Source: a bacterium BMS3Abin06 | GTDB lineage: Bacteria > Nitrospirota > Thermodesulfovibrionia > UBA6902 | Direction: 5' to 3' | DNA length: 64,000 nt | NCBI GenBank assembly: GCA_002897895.1 | Contig: BDSY01000022.1 | Location: forward strand, 1 to 64,000 | Shown: in pieces, positions 1 through 8,666 of the stretch | Layout of the letters: each line of letters starts with the position of its first letter | How positions within the stretch are numbered: position 1 is the first letter of the stretch | The notes under the pieces: generated by a model | What the model saw: only the letters and a program-made list of their open reading frames with translations | Told to the model about the DNA's origin: nothing | Database searches by the model: none | Position numbers and translations under genes: made by a program

Positions 1-43
1 TAATAATGTTTGCTTCCTCTGAAAATATGGAAGCATGTAAAAA

Positions 44-68
44 ACCGTGAACCGTGAACCGTGAACCG
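44..68. repeat. GTGAACC heptamer tandem repeat
   Basis: About three and a half copies of a 7-bp unit (gtgaacc) lie just past the stop codon of the two-CW gene. Related GTGAACC/GGTTCAC units recur at 33.5, 42.4 and 57.3 kb. The flanking tgcttcc/ggaagca pair at 11-35 can form a 7-bp hairpin, but no T-run follows it on the minus strand, so I do not call a terminator. Confidence 0.8.
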
Positions 69-71
69 CTT

Positions 72-383
72 TTATTTTGCAACAGCCTGGTAAACCTGCC
101 CCGGTTTTAATAAGATAAAATTTTCCGCCCCTTCTTCAGATTTAATCTGTTTGAAAACTTCACAGGACATGCAGGATACGGATTTCCGGGCAAAGTCACC
201 CTGTACCTTGCCGCCGCAGAATGTTCCGGATATGGCCCAGCATATGCGGCCCGCATTTTTGCCGCTGTTGATTCCATTGCAGGATGCATCCTTTGCAGCG
301 GGGCAGATTCCAAGTTCACCGCCTTTGTTTCCACCCGGCTCCCTGCCGCATTTTAAAATCTCCCAACAATTAGGTTTCGGCAC
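72..383 (-). CDS. Two-CW domain small cysteine-rich protein
   Basis: A 103-residue protein with ten cysteines. It opens with a CWEILKCGREPGG-type block and has a second ICWAISGTFCGGK block, the paired Cys-Trp pattern of two-CW proteins. The cysteine spacing suggests metal binding, but no function is established that I know of. There is no signal peptide, so it is probably cytoplasmic. The start is GTG with a strong GGAGG seven bases upstream; an ATG nearby is out of frame. It is the last gene of the minus-strand chemotaxis operon, 84 bp after cheB, so a role in signalling or redox sensing is only inferred from context. Confidence 0.75.
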   Translation of the reverse strand: MPKPNCWEILKCGREPGGNKGGELGICPAAKDASCNGINSGKNAGRICWAISGTFCGGKVQGDFARKSVSCMSCEVFKQIKSEEGAENFILLKPGQVYQAVAK

Positions 384-467
384 TCCATACCCTCCTTTTC
401 CTGTTGTTTATCTTATTACGAATCCATTTTCATATCGGTTTTTCTCATGAAATCTTTAGCGCTTCAC

Positions 468-1508
468 CTAAACCGAATTAATAATCTCGCCTGCTATTTC
501 GTCAAGAGGCACGATTTTATCTGCAATGCCTGCGTTGACAACCGCCTTCGGCATGCCGTACACAACACATGTTTCTTCGCTCTCAGCAATGGTCTTGCCG
601 CCTTTATTCTTGATTTCTCCCATCCCTTTTTCACCGTCATTGCCAAGGCCGGTAAGGATTACGCCGAGCACATATGCGGAGAAATTTTGCGCAATTGAAA
701 GCATGAGCATATCTACGGAAGGTCTGTATATATATTCTCCCACGTCTTCTGAAATAGCTATGCAGGTTTCTATTGATTTTTTACGTTTTACTTCCATATG
801 CCCTCCCCCGGGCGCTATAAATACTGTCCCTTTTTTAAGAGGTTCACCGTCTTCAGCTTCCTTGACTTTAATCTTGCTCAATTGATTCAATCGTTCCGCA
901 AATGCCCCGGTAAAAGACGCAGGCATATGCTGGGCAATGAGAATAGGGACAGGAAAATCTTCAGGGAACTGGGTAATTATGTTTTGCAATGCCCTGGGTC
1001 CTCCTGTGGAGGAACCTATTGTAACAATACTTATTCTCCGTTGAGATGTGTACTGTGACGCTTTCGGCATCCGGAGAGGTTTATATGAGTGTTTTATAAT
1101 TCTTCTTGCCGGTCTTTTTTTGCCGATACCCTTGATTTTTTCTACCAGGATTTCCCTGATTTTGACTATGTTGACAGAGAGATCAGAGAGATTCTTGGGG
1201 ATAAAATCAACGGCGCCGATCTCAAGGGCGTCAAGTGTTGCCTTTGCGCCTTCAGTAGTCAGCGAACTGACCATCAAGACCGGCACGGGGTTTTTCGCCA
1301 TTATATGTTTAAGGGCCTCAACTCCGTCCATCCTCGGCATTTCAATGTCCAGGGTAACAACATCAGGATTGAGTGAAGATACTTTTTCAACAGCTTCAAT
1401 TCCGTCCCTTGCGGTGCCGATAACCCGGAGACCGGGATCGGATGAAATCATGCTGGAGAGGGTGTTTCTCATAAAAGCCGAGTCATCGACAATCAGGACA
1501 TTAATCAT
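468..1508 (-). CDS. cheB: CheB receptor methylesterase/deamidase
   Basis: CheB removes methyl groups from chemoreceptor glutamates and is switched on by phosphorylation from CheA, giving adaptation. The 346-residue protein has an N-terminal receiver domain (about 1-120) with phospho-acceptor Asp54 in TLDIEMPRMDG, a basic linker, and a C-terminal esterase domain (about 155-346). The catalytic serine is Ser167 in GSSTGG, the histidine is His194 in AQHMP and the aspartate is Asp291 in GLGNDG, so the triad is complete. Length matches the family. It follows cheW by 84 bp in the same operon. No chemoreceptor gene is present in this window. Confidence 0.96.
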   Translation of the reverse strand: MINVLIVDDSAFMRNTLSSMISSDPGLRVIGTARDGIEAVEKVSSLNPDVVTLDIEMPRMDGVEALKHIMAKNPVPVLMVSSLTTEGAKATLDALEIGAVDFIPKNLSDLSVNIVKIREILVEKIKGIGKKRPARRIIKHSYKPLRMPKASQYTSQRRISIVTIGSSTGGPRALQNIITQFPEDFPVPILIAQHMPASFTGAFAERLNQLSKIKVKEAEDGEPLKKGTVFIAPGGGHMEVKRKKSIETCIAISEDVGEYIYRPSVDMLMLSIAQNFSAYVLGVILTGLGNDGEKGMGEIKNKGGKTIAESEETCVVYGMPKAVVNAGIADKIVPLDEIAGEIINSV

Positions 1509-1592
1509 TTTTGTGCCTTTTTATAAAAAATGTAACTACTCACAGGATATATTTCCCCCATTATAAAATCCCCCTTAATCCCCTTGATTTGC

Positions 1593-2048
1593 CTACAGTT
1601 GCACAGCTTCTCCCATCAACTTATCGATATCAATGAGAATTATGAGTCTTTTTTCGAGTTTTGCTATTCCTTTTATAAACATCCTGCTCGTGTTTGATGT
1701 CACGGGAGGAGAGGGTTCCACTATATCTGATGGTATTCTCAGTACTTCTGATACAGAATCAACAATAAGCCCGTTTGTCACCCCCTGTATATCCATTATT
1801 ATTATTCTTGTTGTGTCATCGGCATTTTTTTCAGGAAGTCCGAATTTCTTTCTGAGGTTTATCACAGGGATGACTCTTCCCCTGAGATTCACCACTCCCT
1901 CCACATACCCCGGCGCATTCGGAACATTTGTGATCTCTGTTGTTCTGTTTATTTCCTGAACATTCAGGATGTCGACCGCATATTCTTCATTGGCGAGTGT
2001 GAAAGTAACAAGCTGCAATACCTGTTCTGTTACTGTTGAAGTTTCCAT
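1593..2048 (-). CDS. cheW: CheW coupling protein
   Basis: A single CheW domain of 151 residues that links chemoreceptors to CheA in the signalling array. The family blocks are clear: NLRGRVIPVINLRKKFG in the middle and KLEKRLIILIDIDKL near the end. A strong AGAGGAGG ribosome site sits eight bases before the ATG. It is the second CheW-type domain in the operon; the first is the N-terminus of the CheW-CheZ fusion just upstream. The 95-bp gap between them holds an 18-bp inverted repeat. Confidence 0.95.
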   Translation of the reverse strand: METSTVTEQVLQLVTFTLANEEYAVDILNVQEINRTTEITNVPNAPGYVEGVVNLRGRVIPVINLRKKFGLPEKNADDTTRIIIMDIQGVTNGLIVDSVSEVLRIPSDIVEPSPPVTSNTSRMFIKGIAKLEKRLIILIDIDKLMGEAVQL

Positions 2049-2067
2049 CTTTGTTTCCTCCTCTTGA

Positions 2068-2132
2068 AAATGAGAAATAAGAAGCGCCGGGTTATGAGCC
2101 TGGAATTTCCATATGCTTCTTATTTCCCATTT
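2068..2132 (-). other. Inverted repeat between cheW-cheZ fusion and cheW
   Basis: The 18-base arms aaatgagaaataagaagc and gcttcttatttcccattt pair with one mismatch around a 29-base loop. On the transcribed strand the second arm ends a few bases before the cheW ribosome site, and no T-run follows. It could stabilise or process the mRNA so that cheW and the upstream part are made at different levels. The arms resemble the heptamer-type repeats elsewhere in the window. Confidence 0.55.
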
Positions 2133-2143
2133 CTGTTATTTCT

Positions 2144-3382
2144 TTAAAAACCAAAATCATTCAAAAGCGCTTCAACATCGGATTGAGTAACTTTTTCCAC
2201 GGATTCTTCTTCGCCACCTGCGGCATTAGCCTCGTCTCCGCCGGTTAAGGCAGCGGCCTGTTCAGTATCACCCTTTATTGAGACGCCGAATTGTGTTATC
2301 AGTCTCAACAGCTCGGCTTCAACACTATTTACAAGATCAATGACCTTTTTTATGGTTTGCCCTGTGATGTCCTGAAACTGCTGCGCGGTAAGAATCGTTG
2401 TCAGGTCAGCCTCGAGTGAATCCTTGAATGCATTCAGATATCTGACGTCTTCATCATGGCCCTTTATGTTTTTAATATGCCCTGAAAGCTCATCAGAGTT
2501 TTCTAAATATGTCTCAACTATTCCCATTGTTTTGTTAGCGGCATCTTCTGTTTTTGAGATCACAAACTCCAGTTTGTCAACCGCGTTAGGAACATCATCC
2601 CTGGTCAGTTTTTGAAGGCCGTGGTCAACAGCCCCCTTGAAGTCCTGGAGTGAGTTATGAAGTTTCCTCGTTATCTTTCCGACTTCCATGAAAAGCTCGT
2701 TGTCTGTTTCATTGACAAGCTGTTCAACAATACCTTCCACCTTTTGATATTCCTGGTTTGCCAGGGCGTCCATGAAAGTCAGCATTGTGTCAAACACATT
2801 GTGTTTCGGGTCATTTTTTTCGAACTTGTCCCCGAAGAACTCTTTTGCATCATGCAGTTCCTTAACAGTGACTTTCCCGGCAATAGTGTCTACTTCTTTG
2901 ATTACTTCAACGATATTTTCATTGCCTGTCTCTTTTACATCAATTATTGCATCTTCCAGCAGACTCATATCATCGAGAGGGAGCAGCTTCCTGATATCGA
3001 GAAGGACTATAAGTTTGTTATCGATTTTTGCAACTCCTTCTATGTTTTCTACATTGGTATTAAAAAATTTTTCGGGAGGCTCTATCTGTGATTCATCTGC
3101 GTTGATGACACCTGTTATCCCGTCTACGATGATTCCGAATATTATTTTCCCGGAGGCAAGAACTATTACGGTATTGCCGGTATTTTCATCAAATGCGGCA
3201 TTCAGGAGGTTTTTAAGGTTTACTATTGGAATAATGGACCCTCTGAGGTTTGATATGCCTTTCACATACGGCGGCAGTTCAGGCAATGCAGTAACGGAAG
3301 GCATGCCGATTATTTCGCGCACCGTTAAGATCGGAATCATGTATTCACCCGTGCCGACATTAAATCCTATATATTGTTGCAT
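2144..3382 (-). CDS. CheW-CheZ fusion: array-anchored CheY phosphatase
   Basis: A 412-residue protein that joins two chemotaxis functions. Residues 1-145 form a CheW domain (NLRGSIIPIVNLKNLL at 45-60, KIDNKLIVLLDIRKLL at 119-134). Residues from about 195 to the end look like CheZ, the phosphatase that dephosphorylates CheY-P: a long helical hairpin, the catalytic block QQFQDITGQ with Asp338 and Gln342 at the positions of E. coli Asp143 and Gln147, an acidic linker, and the terminal CheY-binding helix TQSDVEALLNDFGF. A 50-residue linker joins the parts. The gene follows cheA by 20 bp. The fusion would fix the phosphatase to the receptor-CheA array, as CheA-short does in enterics. Domain identities are read from motifs; the array placement is inference. 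Confidence 0.9.
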   Translation of the reverse strand: MQQYIGFNVGTGEYMIPILTVREIIGMPSVTALPELPPYVKGISNLRGSIIPIVNLKNLLNAAFDENTGNTVIVLASGKIIFGIIVDGITGVINADESQIEPPEKFFNTNVENIEGVAKIDNKLIVLLDIRKLLPLDDMSLLEDAIIDVKETGNENIVEVIKEVDTIAGKVTVKELHDAKEFFGDKFEKNDPKHNVFDTMLTFMDALANQEYQKVEGIVEQLVNETDNELFMEVGKITRKLHNSLQDFKGAVDHGLQKLTRDDVPNAVDKLEFVISKTEDAANKTMGIVETYLENSDELSGHIKNIKGHDEDVRYLNAFKDSLEADLTTILTAQQFQDITGQTIKKVIDLVNSVEAELLRLITQFGVSIKGDTEQAAALTGGDEANAAGGEEESVEKVTQSDVEALLNDFGF

Positions 3383-3402
3383 GGAATCTCTCCTTTCTTT
3401 CC

Positions 3403-5262
3403 CTATACCTTGGTCAGTTCAAATATATTTCTGGACATACCCGAGACATCAAGAATAAAAACAACTTTTCCATCCCCCGTTATGGTTGCCCCGAGCACAT
3501 ACGAAGAGGTTGTATCTATGCCGTCAAGTGTCTTTATAACAACTTCCTCCTGGCCCAGGAGACTGTCGACGGCAATACAGAATCTCTTGTCGCCCATTGC
3601 AATAACGACTATATATTTGTGATCCGGCTCATTGCCGTTATTTCCGATAGATCCGTTGCCGAGGAGGCTGTTAAGCTCAAACAGGGGGCAGACCTTATCG
3701 CGAATAACTATTACATTCTGGCCTGTGATATTCTCGATTTCATCTTTTGAAACCTTCAGGGTTTCTTCTATGGGCGAGAGCGGTATGGCGTACTTGGCCC
3801 CGGAGACCTCAATCATTAATGCCTGAATTATGGCAAGTGTCAAGGGTATGCAGATTTTAAATGTTGTGCCTGCGTTTTTTTCAGTTGATACCTCGACATA
3901 GCCGTTTAGCAGGGATATGTTGGTTTTTACGACATCCATCCCGACCCCTCGTCCGCTGAGTTCTGTTGCAACTGCTTTTGTGGAAGAACCGGGCATAAAT
4001 ATAATGTCGGTAGCAGCCTCATCGGACATTTTCCGGGCTTCTTCTTCTGTTAGGAGCCCTTTTTCAATTGCCTTCTGTTTCAGCTTTTCTATATTTATGC
4101 CTTGCCCGTCATCTGAAACTTCAATAACGATCTGGTTGCCTTTCTGGAAGATGTTTATGACGATCCTGCCTTTTGGCGGCTTGCCTTTGGCTATCCTTTC
4201 CTCTGTTGATTCAAGTCCGTGGTCAATTGAATTTCTTAATATATGGGTCATGGGATCCCCTATATGCTCTATCACCGATTTATCAACTTCAGTGCCTTCC
4301 CCGGAAATTATGAGTTCAACCTCTTTATTGACTGAAGCCGATATATCCCTCACGAGTCTCGGGAACTTGCTTAAAACCTTTTTAATGGGCTGCATCCGTA
4401 TCTTCATCACTGCGAGCTGCAGATCGGACGTCACACGATCCAAAAATGAAACCGTTTCCATCAGCATCTCTGTTTGCGAATCAGCGCTGTAATTCTGATT
4501 AAAGTAGTTTGATATGTTTAAAAGCCTGTTTCTTACGAGAACCACTTCACCTGCAAGGTCCATTACCTTGTCGATTCTTTCAACATCCACCCGTAGATTC
4601 TGAGCGGTCTCTTTCGGCTTTTGAGCGTTATCTTTTATTTCTTGTGCAACTTCTCCGGGTTTTTGTTCACCGGCTGAGGGAGACTCTGTTTTCGCATCGG
4701 GATTTTGCGAACTTTCGGGAATCCCTGCTATTTCAGGGGCTTCCTGAGGTTCAATATTTTCAGCAACAGGTGCAGCGGTTTCAGATTCAGTCGGTTTTAT
4801 TTCCTGTCCGCCGGTTGAATCCTCCACCGGCTCTTCAGATTCTTCAGAGGCAGTTGTTCCGGATATTGCGGTATTCAAGGCATCTTCCAGTTCCCTGACT
4901 AAGGGAGCAATATCCTCTTCTATCCCGTCTTTTGCTTTTAAATGCTCCAGCAGTAATCTGAGCATATCGATAGACTTGAGGATTACATCCATTAACTCTT
5001 TTGATAAAGAGAATTCTCCATCCCGGAGTTTCTTCATAATATTTTCTGATGAATGTGCGACCTTCACTATTAACTGAAACCCCAGGAATCCTGCTGCGCC
5101 TTTGATGGTGTGCATGGACCTGAAGATATCATTAAGCATATCCCTGTCCTGCCCCTTCTGTTCAAGCTCTACAAACAGGGGTTCGATCTTCTCAAGCGAT
5201 TCCTCGGCTTCGGTAATAAACTCGATTATTATTTCTTCCATTTCATCCATTTCATCAGTCAT
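3403..5262 (-). CDS. cheA: CheA chemotaxis histidine kinase
   Basis: CheA phosphorylates CheY and CheB in response to receptors. The 619-residue protein has an Hpt domain (1-125) with phospho-accepting His51 in MHTIKGAAGFLGF, a Glu/Pro-rich linker (about 130-220), a dimerisation segment beginning near DVERIDKVMDLAGEVV, an ATPase domain with N box HILRNSIDHGLE, DDGQGI and GRGVGMDVVK, and a C-terminal CheW-like P5 domain. There is no recognisable P2 domain for docking CheY; the low-complexity linker sits in its place. It lies 30 bp after cheY and 20 bp before the CheW-CheZ fusion. Confidence 0.96.
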   Translation of the reverse strand: MTDEMDEMEEIIIEFITEAEESLEKIEPLFVELEQKGQDRDMLNDIFRSMHTIKGAAGFLGFQLIVKVAHSSENIMKKLRDGEFSLSKELMDVILKSIDMLRLLLEHLKAKDGIEEDIAPLVRELEDALNTAISGTTASEESEEPVEDSTGGQEIKPTESETAAPVAENIEPQEAPEIAGIPESSQNPDAKTESPSAGEQKPGEVAQEIKDNAQKPKETAQNLRVDVERIDKVMDLAGEVVLVRNRLLNISNYFNQNYSADSQTEMLMETVSFLDRVTSDLQLAVMKIRMQPIKKVLSKFPRLVRDISASVNKEVELIISGEGTEVDKSVIEHIGDPMTHILRNSIDHGLESTEERIAKGKPPKGRIVINIFQKGNQIVIEVSDDGQGINIEKLKQKAIEKGLLTEEEARKMSDEAATDIIFMPGSSTKAVATELSGRGVGMDVVKTNISLLNGYVEVSTEKNAGTTFKICIPLTLAIIQALMIEVSGAKYAIPLSPIEETLKVSKDEIENITGQNVIVIRDKVCPLFELNSLLGNGSIGNNGNEPDHKYIVVIAMGDKRFCIAVDSLLGQEEVVIKTLDGIDTTSSYVLGATITGDGKVVFILDVSGMSRNIFELTKV

Positions 5263-5292
5263 GCTTTATCTCCCCAAAGAGTCGGTTGTTGA

Positions 5293-5682
5293 TTATGAAT
5301 TAATCTTCTCAAGTATCTTGTCCATCTTCTCTTTTAAGACCTCTCCTGTAAAAGGTTTGACGATATAGTTGTTGACGCCTGCCTGGATGGCTGTCACGAC
5401 TTTTTCTTTTTCCGCCTCGGCAGTGACCATCAGGACTGGTATGTCTTTTAATTCATCGTCGCTTCTTATTTTTTTCAAAAGTTCGAGGCCGTCCATATTG
5501 GGCATGTTCCAGTCACTCACTACAAAACCGAATCCATTGCCTTTTAATTTTGAATAGGCCTGTGCTCCGTCTTCAGCTTCTTCGATATTTGCATATCCTA
5601 TTTGCCTGAGAAGGTTCTTGACTATTCTTCTCATGGTGGAGAAATCATCGACCACGAGTATTTTCATGTTTAAATCAGACAT
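5293..5682 (-). CDS. cheY: CheY chemotaxis response regulator
   Basis: A stand-alone receiver domain of 129 residues that carries the signal from CheA to the flagellar switch. It is strikingly like E. coli CheY: phospho-acceptor Asp57 in [15 protein letters not shown], Thr87 and Lys109 in YIVKPF are all at the same numbers. That similarity fits a CheZ-regulated CheY that binds FliM. It sits two bases downstream of a second receiver gene and 30 bp before cheA. Confidence 0.95.
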   Translation of the reverse strand: MSDLNMKILVVDDFSTMRRIVKNLLRQIGYANIEEAEDGAQAYSKLKGNGFGFVVSDWNMPNMDGLELLKKIRSDDELKDIPVLMVTAEAEKEKVVTAIQAGVNNYIVKPFTGEVLKEKMDKILEKINS

Positions 5683-5684
5683 TT

Positions 5685-6065
5685 TTATCCTCCTTTAGCA
5701 AACATCTGCTTTATGATAGATTTTATGTTTGCAGCAATTGCATCTGCTGTCACGGGCTTGACAATATATCCATTGGCCCCGTTACTGAATGCCTTTTTTC
5801 TTTCCGCTTCATCGTTTTCAGTTGTAACCATCAGGATCGGTATTTCCGATAAATTCGGATCTGCACGCAGGGTTTTTACAAGCTCCATGCCGTCCATATA
5901 CGGCATGTTAAGGTCTGTCATTACGAGGTTGACGCTGTCCATACTCAGCTTTTCAATTGCATCGAGACCGTTCTCGGCAAACACTACGGAATATCCCCTT
6001 GATTTCAGATAATGCCCTAAAAGTCTTCTTGTTGTCTGACAATCGTCGACAATCATTATTTTCAT
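5685..6065 (-). CDS. Second CheY-like receiver protein
   Basis: A 126-residue single receiver domain. Acidic residues near the start (VDD), the phospho-acceptor Asp51 in [11 protein letters not shown], the TT pair in MVTTEND and the Lys in YIVKP are intact, so it should be phosphorylated. It is less like enteric CheY than its neighbour and could act as a phosphate sink or a second output; which one cannot be told from sequence. The gene is two bases upstream of cheY and 70 bp after cheR. Confidence 0.9.
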   Translation of the reverse strand: MKIMIVDDCQTTRRLLGHYLKSRGYSVVFAENGLDAIEKLSMDSVNLVMTDLNMPYMDGMELVKTLRADPNLSEIPILMVTTENDEAERKKAFSNGANGYIVKPVTADAIAANIKSIIKQMFAKGG

Positions 6066-6135
6066 TATGCTACCCCCACCTCTCCCCGAAAATTAGTGGC
6101 TATTAAATATATTAATAATCCGCTTGCTTTCATTT

Positions 6136-6960
6136 TCAAACCTTCTGGTACATAATTACTTTATCAACAACATTCGGCCTTAAAGCCCTCGTTACACTGT
6201 GGAGACTTTCCGAGGACCCTATAAACAGGTATCCGCCGGGATTCAGGCTGTCATAAAGGTTTGACACAGCTCGCTGTTTTGCCCTGGTGTCAAAGTAAAT
6301 CAGTACGTTGCGGCAGAAGATAATATCCATGCCCCTCAGTTGTTTGATGTTTTTATCTTCAATCAGATTTACCTTCATGAACTTAACCGTGTTTTTGACG
6401 GAAGAGCTGAGCGTGTAAGACTGGCCACTGTTTGAGAAATATTTTTTGAGATAAGGTTCGGGCAGGTTTCTGATGGAATAGGAATTGTAGACAGCCTGTT
6501 TTGCTGAATCCAGAACCCCTTCACTCAGGTCCGATCCGTAAATCTCAAATTGTTTTTGTAAATAGCCTTTTTCCATAAGCATCAATGAAATTGTATAGGG
6601 CTCCTCGCCTGTCGAACATGCGGCGGACCATATTCTGACATTCTTTGCCCCCTTCTTTTGTGCCAGTATCCTGGGCATTATTCCCTCTACACATACATTG
6701 AGCTGCCGGGGTTCCCTGAAAAAATACGTCTCATTAGTGGTCACGGCATCAAAAAGCCTGTTGAGATCATTCCCGTTTCTGCTCTGCTTTATAAGCTTGA
6801 GGTAATCCTCGAAGCTGTTTAACTTATTTTCCCGGATTATTCTTGAAAGCCTGTTTTCGATGAGATATTTCTTTGTATCGGATATATAGATACCGCTTTT
6901 TTCATATATATAGTCCCTGATATCTCTAAATGTAGATTCAGAGAGAGGCAAGTTCAGCAT
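6136..6960 (-). CDS. cheR: CheR chemoreceptor methyltransferase
   Basis: CheR methylates receptor glutamates using S-adenosylmethionine, opposing CheB. The 274-residue protein has an N-terminal helical domain (1-75), the conserved TNETYFFREPRQ block (about 75-86), the SAM-binding loop WSAACSTGEEPYT (111-123) and the DIIFCRNVLIYFD motif in the second half. No tetratricopeptide extension is present. Its start codon overlaps the end of the HEAT-repeat gene by 7 bp, so the two are probably translationally coupled. Confidence 0.96.
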   Translation of the reverse strand: MLNLPLSESTFRDIRDYIYEKSGIYISDTKKYLIENRLSRIIRENKLNSFEDYLKLIKQSRNGNDLNRLFDAVTTNETYFFREPRQLNVCVEGIMPRILAQKKGAKNVRIWSAACSTGEEPYTISLMLMEKGYLQKQFEIYGSDLSEGVLDSAKQAVYNSYSIRNLPEPYLKKYFSNSGQSYTLSSSVKNTVKFMKVNLIEDKNIKQLRGMDIIFCRNVLIYFDTRAKQRAVSNLYDSLNPGGYLFIGSSESLHSVTRALRPNVVDKVIMYQKV

Positions 6961-8378
6961 GAAACCTCCGAAGTGGAGTTTGAAGCATATCTTGACGCAA
7001 TCTCCCGGATATCGGCATTGAATTCATCAAGGCGCGATATAAACTCCCTGGAATTAATGCTTAGCAGTGAATTAATAAATTCATCAATGACATCGTTGTA
7101 TTTTTCATCATGAAGCAATTTTATCAGAGGTTCAAACGCAGCCGCTTCACCTATCCTTCCGAGTGCGGCAACCGCTGTTTTCCTGACGTGGCTGTCATGG
7201 TCATAAATTGCATCCATAAGGCTTTCTCTGGCCTGATCGTCGTCTATCTCGCCAAGTGATTTGACGCTTGATCTTCTGACATCCCTGTATTCGCTCTTCA
7301 GTAATTTTATGAGAGCGGGAACCGCCTCCGCGCACTTTAATTCTCCAATAATTTCTATAGCTACGGACTTTCCCCTGTATTTAATGGAACTGTCGTTGAG
7401 CAGATCTATGAGCAGGTTATTACAGCCAATGCTCCGGATAGCTTCTTTAAGCGCATACAGCTTGTCTTCATTTTCAGGATCGGACAGGTCTAAAGAACCT
7501 GCTGCATCAACCATATGATAAATTGCTTTTCCGGATTTGAGGGCAGCCAGCCCTTTGACGGCAATGAATTTATCTTCCCAATCCTCATCCTTCAGCATAT
7601 CAATCAATGCGTCTTCCATACCCGGCACATCGGGAAAAGATCCAATCAGTGCAAGGCTTTTTATAGCAGCGAGCTTTTCAAAACCCTCAGCTTCCGATAA
7701 ATGTCCGGTCAGGTATTGAGCAGCTTCAGGAGAGGCTATTCCCCCGAGCGCTTCAATTGCTGCAAATCTGATTGCCTCCGAAGGGCTTTTCAGGAGGGTG
7801 ATAATAGAGTTTATTGACCTTTCATCATTTAAGCCGGTAAGCGCTTCAATGGCAGAGAAACATACCCATTCATCATCATCTAATGCCTTTATGAGCTGGG
7901 GGATTGCCTTCCTGTACTGTAATGTGCCTAATGCCTTTGCCGCAGCTGCCCTTACATTTGCGTTTGAATCTCCTGTGAGCATTTCAACTAATTTTTCGGG
8001 GTAATTGCAATATCCGACATCGTTTATTATGTCCAGGGCGAATTTTCTGACATCATCGTCTTTATCATTTAACAGGATATAAAGAAGGGGGACAGCGATT
8101 TCCCCCATCTCTCTCAGAATTACGAGCGCAGTGTTTCTCAGAAAGGAATTTTCCCTGAGAAGCGGAAGTATCATATAAGCCGTAGTCTCTCCCTTTATTT
8201 CCATAAGAGAGTGCATTGCCGCATCCTGTACTCCTAAATTCTCATCCCTCAATGCTTTGATCAGCGGATATATAGCCCTTTCATCTCCTTCTGCGAGCGC
8301 CTCGGCAGCAGAGCGTCTCTTTGACGCATCTTCATCGTTAATAGTTCTCAGTAATCTTTTAAGTTTTGCTGTGTGCAT
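6954..8378 (-). CDS. HEAT-repeat protein heading the chemotaxis operon
   Basis: A 474-residue all-helical solenoid built from roughly a dozen HEAT (PBS-lyase type) repeats of about 31 residues, for example DVRKFALDIINDVG, NVRAAAAKALGTL, HVRKTAVAALGRIGE. No enzyme motif, signal peptide or membrane segment is visible, so it is probably a cytoplasmic scaffold or docking protein. It is the first gene of the chemotaxis operon and overlaps cheR by 7 bp. That coupling suggests it works with CheR or the receptor array, but this is inference from position only. Confidence 0.85.
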   Translation of the reverse strand: MHTAKLKRLLRTINDEDASKRRSAAEALAEGDERAIYPLIKALRDENLGVQDAAMHSLMEIKGETTAYMILPLLRENSFLRNTALVILREMGEIAVPLLYILLNDKDDDVRKFALDIINDVGYCNYPEKLVEMLTGDSNANVRAAAAKALGTLQYRKAIPQLIKALDDDEWVCFSAIEALTGLNDERSINSIITLLKSPSEAIRFAAIEALGGIASPEAAQYLTGHLSEAEGFEKLAAIKSLALIGSFPDVPGMEDALIDMLKDEDWEDKFIAVKGLAALKSGKAIYHMVDAAGSLDLSDPENEDKLYALKEAIRSIGCNNLLIDLLNDSSIKYRGKSVAIEIIGELKCAEAVPALIKLLKSEYRDVRRSSVKSLGEIDDDQARESLMDAIYDHDSHVRKTAVAALGRIGEAAAFEPLIKLLHDEKYNDVIDEFINSLLSINSREFISRLDEFNADIREIASRYASNSTSEVSC

Positions 8379-8666
8379 TATTGGCCTCGAATTATCTTTG
8401 ATTTATTTCTCTGAATATGATCCGGTCTCAAGTTACAGCACATTTAAGCTTGAAAATAAATCAAAAATCCTATGTTGCGCTTATGCATTGTATCGGAATT
8501 TTATTCTCATTACTTTACAAAGGGCCAATAATTCATTCTTAAGTCATTTTTTTGACGAGGTAAATATATTGCAAATTGATATTTTTCAATGTGTTTCAGC
8601 GGGCATGATATTTGAATATAAGAGGGCAAATAATTAATAACGATCTTAACGGGAGGACGGGTAAGA
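8379..8666. promoter_or_regulatory. Divergent intergenic region between chemotaxis and flagellar operons
   Basis: This 288-bp A+T-rich stretch separates the minus-strand chemotaxis operon from the plus-strand flagellar operon and must hold promoters for both. I see no convincing sigma-28 box. A weak sigma-54-like pair (GG at 8559, GC at 8571, in gaggtaaatatattgcaaa) has the right spacing but a poor -24 half. A good ribosome site, GGGAGGACGGG, precedes fliL. Confidence 0.4.

Noticed and set aside
526-885. Plus-strand ORFs opposite the chemotaxis genes, and other track ORFs opposite named genes
   Set aside because: They are antisense or out-of-frame shadows of strongly supported genes and have no family motifs.
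8559-8575. Sigma-54-like site upstream of fliL
   Set aside because: GG-N10-GC spacing and TTGCAAA are present, but the -24 half (gaggtaaa) is poor. I do not call it a promoter.
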